Shown piece by piece: positions 38,115 to 48,074 of a stretch of DNA of 64,000 bases (position 1 is its first letter; every line of letters starts with the position of its first letter). The stretch is from Acanthosepion esculentum (taxonomy: Eukaryota > Mollusca > Cephalopoda > Sepiida > Sepiidae). Location of the stretch: positions 28,970,968 to 29,034,967 of the forward strand of contig OZ038509.1 in the NCBI GenBank assembly GCA_964036315.1. Reading direction: 5' to 3'. The position numbers and the translations under genes were made by a program. The notes under the pieces were generated by a model that did not search any database, had not been told where the DNA came from, and saw nothing but the letters and a program-made list of their open reading frames with translations.

Positions 38115-41100
38115 ACAGTTTATAAAAAGTTTTATTGCAAATATTAAGTTTTACAAACTTTTGAAAAATATTGAAATTTCAATGCAAAAGCAAGCAATTC
38201 AAGCTACTTTTCAACGTTAAACACGGTAATTTCAAATGTGAATATGCAGTTTGAAATCATTAGAAAACCAATAAAATTATTGAAAATCGATATGGTATCG
38301 ATCAGAAAATATTGTTTTTGACAATTTCCAACAGTTTACACAAAGTTTTATTGCAAATATTAAGTTTTACAAACTTTTGAAAAATATTGAAATTTCAATG
38401 CAAAAGTAAGCATTTCAAGCTAGTTTTTCAACGTTAAACACGGTAATTTCAAATTTGAATATGCTGTTTGAAATCATTAGAAAACCAATAAAATTATTGA
38501 AAATCGATATGGTATCGATCAGAAAATATTGTTTTTGACAATTTCCAACAGTTTACACAAAGTTTTATTGCAAATATTAAGTTTTACAAACTTTTGAAAA
38601 ATATTGAAATTTCAATGCAAAAGGAAGCAATTCAAGCTACTTTTCAACGTTAAACACGGTAATTTCAAATGTGAATATGCAGTTTGAAATCATTAGAAAA
38701 CCAATAAAATTATTGAAAATCGATATGGTATCGATCAGAAAATATTGTTTTTGACAATTTCCAACAGTTTACACAAAGTTTTATTGCAAATATTAAGTTT
38801 TACAAACTTTTGAAAAATATTGAAATTTCAAAGCAAAAGTAAGCATTTCAAGCTAGTTTTTCAACGTTAAACACGGTAATTTCAAATTTGAATATGCTGT
38901 TTGAAATCATTAGAAAACCAATAAAATTATTGAAAATCGATATGGTATCGATCAGAAAATATTGTTTTTGACAATTTCCAACAGTTTACACAAAGTTTTA
39001 TTGCAAATATTAAGTTTTACAAACTTTTGAAAAATATTGAAATTTCAATGCAAAAGCAAGCAATTCAAGCTACTTTTCAACGTTAAACACGGTAATTTCA
39101 AATGTGAATATGCAGTTTGAAATCATTAGAAAACCAATAAAATTATTGAAAATCGATATGGTATCGATCAGAAAATATTGTTTTTGACAATTTCCAACAG
39201 TTTACACAAAGTTTTATTGCAAATATTAAGTTTTACAAACTTTTGAAAAATATTGAAATTTCAATGCAAAAGTAAGCATTTCAAGCTAGTTTTTCAACGT
39301 TAAACACGGTAATTTCAAATTTGAATATGCTGTTTGAAATCATTAGAAAACCAATAAAATTATTGAAAATCGATATGGTATCGATCAGAAAATATTGTTT
39401 TTGACAATTTCCAACAGTTTACACAAAGTTTTATTGCAAATATTAAGTTTTACAAACTTTTGAAAAATATTGAAATTTCAATGCAAAAGCAAGCAATTCA
39501 AGCTACTTTTCAACGTTAAACACGGTAATTTCAAATGTGTATATGCAGTTTGAAATCATTAGAAAACCAATAAAATTATTGAAAATCCATATGGTATCGA
39601 TCAGAAAATATTGTTTTTGACAATTTCCAACAGTTTACACAAAGTTTTATTGCAAATATTAAGTTTTACAAACTTTTGAAAAATATTGAAATTTCAATGC
39701 AAAAGTAAGCATTTCAAGCTAGTTTTTCAACGTTAAACACGGTAATTTCAAATTTGAATATGCTGTTTGAAATCATTAGAAAACCAATAAAATTATTGAA
39801 AATCGATATGGTATCGATCAGAAAATATTGTTTTTGACAATTTCCAACAGTTTACACAAAGTTTTATTGCAAATATTAAGTTTTACAAACTTTTGAAAAA
39901 TATTGAATTTTCAATGCAAAAGTAAGCATTTCAAGCTAGTTTTTCAACGTTAAACACGGTAATTTCAAATTTGAATATGCTGTTTGAAATCATTAGAAAA
40001 ACAATGAAATTATTGAAAATCGATATGGTATCGATCAGAAAATATTGTTTTTGACTATTTCCAACAGTTTATAAAAAGTTTTATTGCAAATATTAAGTTT
40101 TACAAACTTTTGAAAAATATTGAAATTTCAATGCAAAAGCAAGCAATTCAAGCTACTTTTCAACGTTAAACACGGTAATTTCAAATGTGAATATGCAGTT
40201 TGAAATCATTAGAAAACCAATAAAATTATTGAAAATCGATATGGTATCGATCAGAAAATATTGTTTTTGACAATTTCCAACAGTTTACACAAAGTTTTAT
40301 TGCAAATATTAAGTTTTACAAACTTTTGAAAAATATTGAAATTTCAATGCAAAAGTAAGCATTTCAAGCTAGTTTTTCAACGTTAAACACGGTAATTTCA
40401 AATTTGAATATGCTGTTTGAAATCATTAGAAAACCAATAAAATTATTGAAAATCGATATGGTATCGATCAGAAAATATTGTTTTTGACAATTTCCAACAG
40501 TTTACACAAAGTTTTATTGCAAATATTAAGTTTTACAAACTTTTGAAAAATATTGAAATTTCAATGCAAAAGGAAGCAATTCAAGCTACTTTTCAACGTT
40601 AAACACGGTAATTTCAAATGTGAATATGCAGTTTGAAATCATTAGAAAACCAATAAAATTATTGAAAATCGATATGGTATCGATCAGAAAATATTGTTTT
40701 TGACAATTTCCAACAGTTTACACAAAGTTTTATTGCAAATATTAAGTTTTACAAACTTTTGAAAAATATTGAAATTTCAAAGCAAAAGTAAGCATTTCAA
40801 GCTAGTTTTTCAACGTTAAACACGGTAATTTCAAATTTGAATATGCTGTTTGAAATCATTAGAAAACCAATAAAATTATTGAAAATCGATATGGTATCGA
40901 TCAGAAAATATTGTTTTTGACAATTTCCAACAGTTTACACAAAGTTTTATTGCAAATATTAAGTTTTACAAACTTTTGAAAAATATTGAAATTTCAATGC
41001 AAAAGCAAGCAATTCAAGCTACTTTTCAACGTTAAACACGGTAATTTCAAATGTGAATATGCAGTTTGAAATCATTAGAAAACCAATAAAATTATTGAAA

Positions 41101-41795
41101 ATCGATATGGTATCGATCAGAAAATATTGTTTTTGACAATTTCCAACAGTTTACACAAAGTTTTATTGCAAATATTAAGTTTTACAAACTTTTGAAAAAT
41201 ATTGAAATTTCAATGCAAAAGTAAGCATTTCAAGCTAGTTTTTCAACGTTAAACACGGTAATTTCAAATTTGAATATGCTGTTTGAAATCATTAGAAAAC
41301 CAATAAAATTATTGAAAATCGATATGGTATCGATCAGAAAATATTGTTTTTGACAATTTCCAACAGTTTACACAAAGTTTTATTGCAAATATTAAGTTTT
41401 ACAAACTTTTGAAAAATATTGAAATTTCAATGCAAAAGCAAGCAATTCAAGCTACTTTTCAACGTTAAACACGGTAATTTCAAATGTGTATATGCAGTTT
41501 GAAATCATTAGAAAACCAATAAAATTATTGAAAATCCATATGGTATCGATCAGAAAATATTGTTTTTGACAATTTCCAACAGTTTACACAAAGTTTTATT
41601 GCAAATATTAAGTTTTACAAACTTTTGAAAAATATTGAAATTTCAATGCAAAAGTAAGCATTTCAAGCTAGTTTTTCAACGTTAAACACGGTAATTTCAA
41701 ATTTGAATATGCTGTTTGAAATCATTAGGAAACCAATAAAATTATTGAAAATCGATATGGTATCGATCAGAAAATATTGTTTTTGACAATTTCCA
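37898..41795 (+). repeat. Tandem 9-mer (2 x 1949 bp) nested in the 38-mer
   Basis: Monomers starting 37898 to 39630 and 39847 to 41579 have the same order: D-like, E, A, G, tttcaaagc copy, B, A, gtgtatatg/atccatatgg copy, A. Markers tttcaaagc (38764 and 40713) and gtgtatatg (39414 and 41363) are 1949 bp apart. The length equals that of the unrelated 9-mer pair at 10609-14506, because both contain five 217-bp and four 216-bp monomers. Confidence 0.9.
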
Positions 41796-42877
41796 ACAGT
41801 TTACACAAAGTTTTATTGCAAATATTAAGTTTTACAAACTTTTGAAAAATATTGAATTTTCAATGCAAAAGTAAGCATTTCAAGCTAGTTTTTCAACGTT
41901 AAACACGGTAATTTCAAATTTTAATATGCTGTTTGAAATCATTAGAAAAACAATAAAATTATTGAAAATCGATATGGCATCGATCAGAAAATATTGTTTT
42001 TGACTATTTCCAACAGTTTACACAAAGTTTTATTGCAAATATTAAGTTTTACAAACTTTTGAAAAATATTGAATTTTCAATGTAAAAGCAAGCATTTCAA
42101 GCTACTTTTCAACGTTAAACACGGTAATTTCAAATTTTAATATGCAGTTTGAAATTATTAGAAAACCAATAAAATTATGGAAAATCGATATGGTATCGAT
42201 CAGAAAATATTGTTTTTGACAATTTCCAACAGTTTACACAAAGTTTTATTGCAAATATTAAGTTTTACAAACTTTTGAAAAATATTGAATTTTCAATGCA
42301 AAAGTAAGCATTTCAAGCTAGTTTTTCAACGTTAAACACGGTAGTTTCAAATTTGAATATGCTGTTTGAAATCATTAGAAAACCAATAAAATTATTGAAA
42401 ATCGATATGGTATCGATCAGAAAATATTGCTTTTGACAATTTCCAACAGTTTACACATAATTTTATTGCAAATATTAAGTTTTACAAACTTTTGAAAAAT
42501 ATTGAATTTTCAATGCAAAAGTAAGCATTTCAAGCTAGTTTTTCAACGTTAAACACCGTAGTTTCAAATTTGAATATGCTGTTTGAAATCATTAGAAAAC
42601 CAATAAAATTATTGAAAATCGATATGGTATCGATCAGAAAGTATTCTTTTTGACAATTTCCAACAGTTTTCGCAAAGTTTTATTGCAAATATTAAGTTTT
42701 ACAAACATTTGAAAATATTGAATATTCAATGCAAAAGTAATCATTTGAAGTTAGTTTTTCAACGTTAAACACGTAAATTTCAAATTTGAATATGCTGTAT
42801 AAATCATTAGAAAACCAATAAAATTATTGAAAATCGATATGGTATCGATCAGAAAATATTGTTTTTGACAATTTCCA

Positions 42878-43742
42878 ACAGTTTACACAAAGTTTTATTG
42901 CAAGTATTAAGTTTTACAAACTTTTGAAAAATATTGAAATTTCAATGCAAAAGCAAGCAATTCAAGCAACTTTTCAACGTCAAACACGGTAATTTCAAAT
43001 GTGAATATGCAGTTTGAAATCATTAGAAAACCAATAAAATTATTGAAAATCGATATGGTATCGATCAGAAAATATTGTTTTTGACAATTTCCAACAGTTT
43101 ACACAAAGTTTTATTGCAAATATTAAGTTTTACAAACATTTGAAAAATATTGAATTTTCAATGCAAAAGTAAGCATTTCAAGCTAGTTTTTCAACGTTAA
43201 ACACGGTAGTTTAAAATTTGAATATGCTGTTTGAAATCATTAGAAAACCAATAAAATTATTGAAAATCGATATGGTATCGATCAGAAAATATTGTTTTTG
43301 ACAATTTCCAACAGTTTTCGCAAAGTTTTATTGCAAATATTAAGTTTTACAAACTTTTGAAAATATTGAATTTTCAATGCAAAAGTAAGCATTTCAAGCT
43401 AGTTTTTCAACGTTAAACACGGTAATTTCAAATTTGAATATGCTGTTTGAAATCATTAGAAAACCAATAAAATTATTGAAAATCGATATGGTATCGATCA
43501 GAAAATATTGTTTTTGACAATTTCCAACAGTTTATACAAAGTTTTATTGCAAATATTAAGTTTTACAAACTTTTGAAAAATATTGAAATTTCAATGCAAA
43601 AGCAAGCAATTCAAGCTACTTTTCAACGTTAAACACGGTAATTTCAAATTTGAATATGCTGTTTGAAATCATTAGAAAACCAATAAAATTATTGAAAATC
43701 GACATGGTATCGATCAGAAAATATTATTTTTGACAATTTCCA
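42878..43742 (+). repeat. Start of right flank domain, monomers 199-202
   Basis: Starts are 42878 (B with gcaagtatt, caagcaac and cgtcaaac), 43094 (acatttg, gtagtttaaaa), 43311 (T) and 43527 (acagtttatac, B-left/A-right, gacatgg, attattttt). From here on there are no D, E, G, N or F core subtypes. The 42878 copy is the counterpart of the 218-433 copy in the left flank. Confidence 0.85.
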
Positions 43743-46700
43743 ACAGTTTACACAAAGTTTTATTGCAAATATTAAGTTTTAGAAAGTTTTGAAAAATATT
43801 GAAATTTCAATGCAAAAGTAAGCATTTCAAGCTAGTTTTTCAACGTTAAACACGGTAATTTCAAATTTGAATATGCTGTTTGAAATCATTAGAAAACCAA
43901 TAAAATTATTGAAAATCGATATGGTATCGATCAGAAAATGTTGTTTTTGACTATTTCCAATAGTTTATACAAAGTTTTATTGCAAATATTAAGTTTTACA
44001 AACTTTTGAAAAATATTGAAATTTCAATGCAAAAGCAAGCAATTCAAGCTACTTTTCAACGTTAAACACGGTAATTTCAAATGTGAATATGCAGTTTGAA
44101 ATCATTAGAAAACCAATAAAATTATTGAAAATCGATATGGTATCGATCAGGAAATATTGTTTTTGACAATTTCCAACAGTTTACACAAAGTTTTATTGCA
44201 AATATCAAGTTTTACAAACTTTTGAAAAATATTGAATTTTCAATGCAAAAGTAAGCATTTCAAGCTAGTTTTTCAACGTTAAACACGGTAATTTCAAATT
44301 TGAATATGCTGTTTGAAATCATTAGAAAACCAATAAAATTATTGAAAATCGATATGGTATCGATCAGAAAATATTGTTTTTGACAATTTCCAACAGTTTA
44401 CACAAAGTTTTATTGCAAATATTAAGTTTTACAAACTTTTGAAAAATATTGAATTTTCAATGCAAAAGTAAGCATTTCAAGCTAGTTTTTCAACGTTAAA
44501 CACGGTAGTTTAAAATTTGAATATGCTGTTTGAAATCATTAGAAAACCAATAGAATTATTGAAAATCGATATGGTATCGATCAGAAAATATTGTTTTTGA
44601 CAATTTCCAACAGTTTTCGCAAAGTTTTATTGCAAATATTAAGTTTTACAAACTTTTGAAAATATTGAATTTTCAATGCAAAAGTAAGCATTTCAAGCTA
44701 GTTTTTCAACGTTAAACACGGTAATTTCAAATTTGAATATGCTGTTTGAAATCATTAGAAAACCAATAAAATTATTGAAAATCGATATGGTATCGATCAG
44801 AAAATATTGTTTTTGACAATTTCCAACAGTTTATACAAAGTTTTATTGCAAATATTAAGTTTTAGAAACTTTTGAAAAATATTGAAATTTCAATGCAAAA
44901 GCAAGCAATTCAAGCTACTTTTCAACGTTAAACACGGTAATTGCAAATTTGAATATGCTGTTTGAAATCATTAGAAAACCAATAAAATTATTGAAAATCG
45001 ACATGGTATCGATCAGAAAATATTATTTTTGACAATTTCCAACAGTTTACACAAAGTTTTATTGCAAATATTAAGTTTTAGAAAGTTTTGAAAAATATTG
45101 AAATTTCAATGCAAAAGTAAGGATTTCAAGCTAGTTTTTCAACGTTAAACACGGTAATTTCAAATTTGAATATGCTGTTTGAAATCATTAGAAAACCAAT
45201 AAAATTATTGAAAATCGACATGGTATCGATCAGAAAATATTATTTTTGACAATTTCCAACAGTTTACACAAAGTTTTATTGCAAATATTAAGTTTTAGAA
45301 AGTTTTGAAAAATATTGAAATTTCAATGCAAAAGTAAGCATTTCAAGCTAGTTTTTCAACGTTAAACACGGTAATTTCAAATTTGAATATGCTGTTTGAA
45401 ATCATTAGAAAACCAATAAAATTATTGAAAATCGATATGGTATCGATCAGAAAATGTTGTTTTTGACTATTTCCAATAGTTTATACAAAGTTTTATTGCA
45501 AATATTAAGTTTTACAAACTTTTGAAAAATATTGAAATTTCAATGCAAAAGCAAGCAATTCAAGCTACTTTTCAACGTTAAACACGGTAATTTCAAATGT
45601 GAATATGCAGTTTGAAATCATTAGAAAACCAATAAAATTATTGAAAATCGATATGGTATCGATCAGGAAATATTGTTTTTGACAATTTCCAACAGTTTAC
45701 ACAAAGTTTTATTGCAAATATCAAGTTTTACAAACTTTTGAAAAATATTGAATTTTCAATGCAAAAGTAAGCATTTCAAGCTAGTTTTTCAACGTTAAAC
45801 ACGGTAATTTCAAATTTGAATATGCTGTTTGAAATCATTAGAAAACCAATAAAATTATTGAAAATCGATATGGTATCGATCAGAAAATATTGTTTTTGAC
45901 AATTTCCAACAGTTTACACAAAGTTTTATTGCAAATATTAAGTTTTACAAACTTTTGAAAAATATTGAATTTTCAATGCAAAAGTAAGCATTTCAAGCTA
46001 GTTTTTCAACGTTAAACACGGTAGTTTAAAATTTGAATATGCTGTTTGAAATCATTAGAAAACCAATAGAATTATTGAAAATCGATATGGTATCGATCAG
46101 AAAATATTGTTTTTGACAATTTCCAACAGTTTTCGCAAAGTTTTATTGCAAATATTAAGTTTTACAAACTTTTGAAAATATTGAATTTTCAATGCAAAAG
46201 TAAGCATTTCAAGCTAGTTTTTCAACGTTAAACACGGTAATTTCAAATTTGAATATGCTGTTTGAAATCATTAGAAAACCAATAAAATTATTGAAAATCG
46301 ATATGGTATCGATCAGAAAATATTGTTTTTGACAATTTCCAACAGTTTATACAAAGTTTTATTGCAAATATTAAGTTTTAGAAACTTTTGAAAAATATTG
46401 AAATTTCAATGCAAAAGCAAGCAATTCAAGCTACTTTTCAACGTTAAACACGGTAATTGCAAATTTGAATATGCTGTTTGAAATCATTAGAAAACCAATA
46501 AAATTATTGAAAATCGACATGGTATCGATCAGAAAATATTATTTTTGACAATTTCCAACAGTTTACACAAAGTTTTATTGCAAATATTAAGTTTTAGAAA
46601 GTTTTGAAAAATATTGAAATTTCAATGCAAAAGTAAGCATTTCAAGCTAGTTTTTCAACGTTAAACACGGTAATTTCAAATTTGAATATGCTGTTTGAAA

Positions 46701-46774
46701 TCATTAGAAAACCAATAAAATTATTGAAAATCGATATGGTATCGATCAGAAAATATTGTTTTTGACAATTTCCA
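43743..46774 (+). repeat. Tandem 7-mer (2 x 1516 bp)
   Basis: Copy 1 is 43743-45258 and copy 2 is 45259-46774. Shared markers at +1516 are ttttagaaagttttg (43743), aaatgttg followed by ccaatagtttatac (43960), aaatatcaag (44176), caatagaatt with gtagtttaaaa (44393), T (44610), tttagaaac with taattgcaaatttg (44826) and a second tttagaaag monomer (45042). Differences are taaggatttc (about 45118) versus taagcatttc, and the last monomer of copy 2, which ends gatatgg with attgttttt where copy 1 has gacatgg with attattttt. Confidence 0.9.
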
Positions 46775-47238
46775 ACAGTTTACACAAAGTTTTATTGCAA
46801 ATATTAAGTTTTACAAACTTTTGAAAAATATTGAATTTTCAATGCAAAAGTAATTATTTCAAGCTAGTTTTTCAACGTTAAACACGGTAACTTCAAATTT
46901 TAATATGCTGTTTGAAATCATTAGAAAACCAATAAAATTATTGAAAATCGATATGGTATCGATCAGAAAATATTGTTTTTGACTATTTCCAACAGTTTAC
47001 ACAAAGTTTTATTGCAAATATTAAGTTTTACAAACTTTTGAAAAATATTGAAATTTCAATGCAAAAGCAAGCAATTCAAGCTACTTTTCATCGTTAAACA
47101 CGGTAATTTCAAATGTGAATATGCAGTTTGAAATCATTAGAAAACCAATAAAATTATTGAGAATCGATATGGTATCGATCAGAAAATATTGTTTTTGACA
47201 ATTTCCAACAGTTTACACAAAGTTTTATTGCAAATATT

Positions 47239-47253
47239 AAGTTTTACAAACTT
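47239..47253 (+). other. Dyad AAGTTT-TAC-AAACTT in the reference monomer
   Basis: Six-base arms AAGTTT and AAACTT flank TAC at monomer positions 32-46. It is intact in types A, B, D, E, G and most T copies. It is disrupted in F copies (caaagttttg), in the tttagaaagttttg copies between 43.7 and 46.6 kb, in J copies (attatgtttt) and in the acatttg copies. Confidence 0.8.
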
Positions 47254-47262
47254 TTGAAAAAT

Positions 47263-47276
47263 ATTGAAATTTCAAT
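47263..47276 (+). other. Perfect 14-bp palindrome ATTGAAATTTCAAT
   Basis: This is a self-complementary 14-mer at monomer positions 56-69. The common alternative ATTGAATTTTCAAT, seen in D and many other copies, keeps 6-bp arms with a TT centre. The variants ATTGAAATTACAAT (3463, 6710, 11909, 13858, 21006, 25987) and ttgaactttcaat (867) weaken it. Confidence 0.8.
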
Positions 47277-47324
47277 GCAAAAGTAAGCATTTCAAGCTAG
47301 TTTTTCAACGTTAAACACGGTAAT

Positions 47325-47336
47325 TTCAAATTTGAA
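47325..47336 (+). other. Perfect 12-bp palindrome TTCAAATTTGAA
   Basis: This is a self-complementary 12-mer at monomer positions 118-129 of type A. It is lost in B, E and G copies (TTCAAATGTGAA) and in the tttaatatg copies (TTCAAATTTTAA). Its presence or absence therefore tracks subtype identity and alternates along A-B stretches. Confidence 0.8.
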
Positions 47337-47362
47337 TATGCTGTTTGAAATCATTAGAAAAC

Positions 47363-47376
47363 CAATAAAATTATTG
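47363..47376 (+). other. Dyad CAATAA-AA-TTATTG in the reference monomer
   Basis: Six-base arms CAATAA and TTATTG surround an AA centre at monomer positions 156-169. N copies (CAATATAATTATTG), D copies (CAATGAAATTATTG) and the attaaatttttg copies near 59.7, 60.3, 63.2 and 63.8 kb have altered arms. Confidence 0.78.
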
Positions 47377-47379
47377 AAA

Positions 47380-47396
47380 ATCGATATGGTATCGAT
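47380..47396 (+). other. 17-bp dyad ATCGATATGGTATCGAT in the reference monomer
   Basis: Two 7-bp arms, ATCGATA and TATCGAT, are perfect inverted repeats around a 3-base TGG centre (monomer positions 173-189). It is present in nearly every one of the 295 copies. The exceptions I noted are mostly single-base: ggcatcg at 1260, 33749, 41978 and about 50420; gatagggt at 48686, 49551 and about 50200; gacatgg at several copies; tgttatcg near 16855; atggatatgg near 54520, 58200 and 61876; atctatatgg near 30275; and atccatatgg in the gtgtatatg copies. Each arm holds an ATCGAT (ClaI) site, so there are two ClaI sites 10 bp apart per monomer. It is a candidate protein-binding or cruciform element; function is inference only. 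Confidence 0.85.
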
Positions 47397-48074
47397 CAGA
47401 AAATATTGTTTTTGACAATTTCCAACAGTTTACACAAAGTTTTATTGCAAATATTAAGTTTTACAAACTTTTGAAAAATATTGAATTTTCAATGCACAAG
47501 TAAGCATTTCAAGCTAGTTTTTCAACGTTAAACACGGTAGTTTAAAATTTGAATATGCTGTTTGAAATCATTAGAAAACCAATAAAATTATTGAAAATCG
47601 ATATGGTATCGATCAGAAAATATTGTTTTTGACAATTTCCAACAGTTTTCGCAAAGTTTTATTGCAAATATTAAGTTTTACAAACTTTTGAAAATATTGA
47701 ATTTTCAATGCAAAAGTAAGCATTTCAAGCTAGTTTTTCAACGTTAAACACGGTAATTTCAAATTTGAATATGCTGTTTGAAATCATTAGAAAACCAAAA
47801 AAATTATTGAAAATCGATATGGTATCGATCAGAAAATATTGCTTTTGACAATTTCCAACAGTTTACACATAATTTTATTGCAAATATTAAGTTTTACAAA
47901 CTTTTGAAAAATATTGAATTTTCAATGCAAAAGTAAGCATTTCAAGCTAGTTTTTCAACGTTAAACACCGTAGTTTCAAATTTGAATATGCTGTTTGAAA
48001 TCATTAGAAAACCAATAAAATTATTGAAAATCGATATGGTATCGATCAGAAAATATTGTTTTTGACAATTTCCA

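Larger units (their letters stand above)
34649..42877 (+). repeat. 27-mer unit copy 2, expanded to 38 monomers (8229 bp)
   Basis: Markers match copy 1 at shift 5847 up to about 37.9 kb (caacc 36025, acgatg 36173, tatactg 36815), then at 6280 (tttcaaagc 38764, gtgtatatg 39414), and finally at 8229 (ggcatcg 41978, cacgtaaat, ctgtataaatc in 42663). The shifts differ by 433 bp (two monomers) and 1949 bp (nine monomers), the internal additions that turn 27 monomers into 38. Copy-specific bases include atctatatgg (copy 1, about 30275), cacgatag (copy 1, about 34110) and cattaggaaacc (copy 2, about 41727). Confidence 0.92.
47358..47413 (+). other. Phased A/T tracts in the 3' part of the monomer
   Basis: In monomer coordinates, tracts of four or five A or T fall at 151-154, 160-163, 170-173, 193-196 and 202-206. 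Their centres lie about 10, 10, 23 and 10 bp apart, close to whole helical turns. Phased A-tracts are known to bend DNA, so each monomer is predicted to carry an intrinsic bend overlapping the CAATAA and ATCGAT dyads. The bend is predicted, not measured. Confidence 0.6.
47208..47424 (+). repeat. Reference type A monomer (217 bp, canonical)
   Basis: This copy matches the array consensus and is used here as the coordinate frame. Its markers in order are acacaaag at 6-13, an AAGTTT/AAACTT dyad at 32-46, gaaatttc at 59-66, gtaagcatttcaag at 76-89, ctagtttttcaacg at 90-103, the palindrome TTCAAATTTGAA at 118-129, atgctgtttg at 131-140, ccaataaaattattg at 155-169 and the ATCGAT dyad at 173-189. It ends gtttttgacaatttcca. 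It has four CpG sites: AACGTT, ACACGG and two ATCGAT. The commonest single toggle among A copies is gaaatttc versus gaattttc at 59-66. Most other subtypes are this sequence with a few linked substitutions or one-base deletions. Confidence 0.95.
46775..48074 (+). repeat. Right flank monomers 217-222
   Basis: There are six non-tandem monomers: 46775 (taattatttc, taacttcaaattttaatatg), 46992 (B with catcg and attgagaatcg), 47208 (canonical A), 47425 (aatgcacaag, gtagtttaaaa), 47642 (T, ccaaaaaaatt, attgctttt) and 47858 (acacataattt, aacaccg). The last resembles 34217 and 42446. The 47642-47858 pair recurs in altered form at 49590-49805. Confidence 0.82.

Noticed and set aside
47363..47376. Polyadenylation signal (AATAAA) in each monomer
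   Set aside because: AATAAA occurs within CAATAAAATTATTG, but such a hexamer is expected often at this composition, and there is no transcript evidence or coding context.
47380..47396. CENP-B box
   Set aside because: The element is 17 bp with dyad character but does not match the mammalian CENP-B box core. Only the analogy is kept, as a finding.
47380..47396. Bacterial operator or plasmid iteron array
   Set aside because: Regularly repeated dyads can suggest iterons, but iterons are short and few. Sixty-four kb of 217-bp monomers without any replication gene fits eukaryotic satellite.
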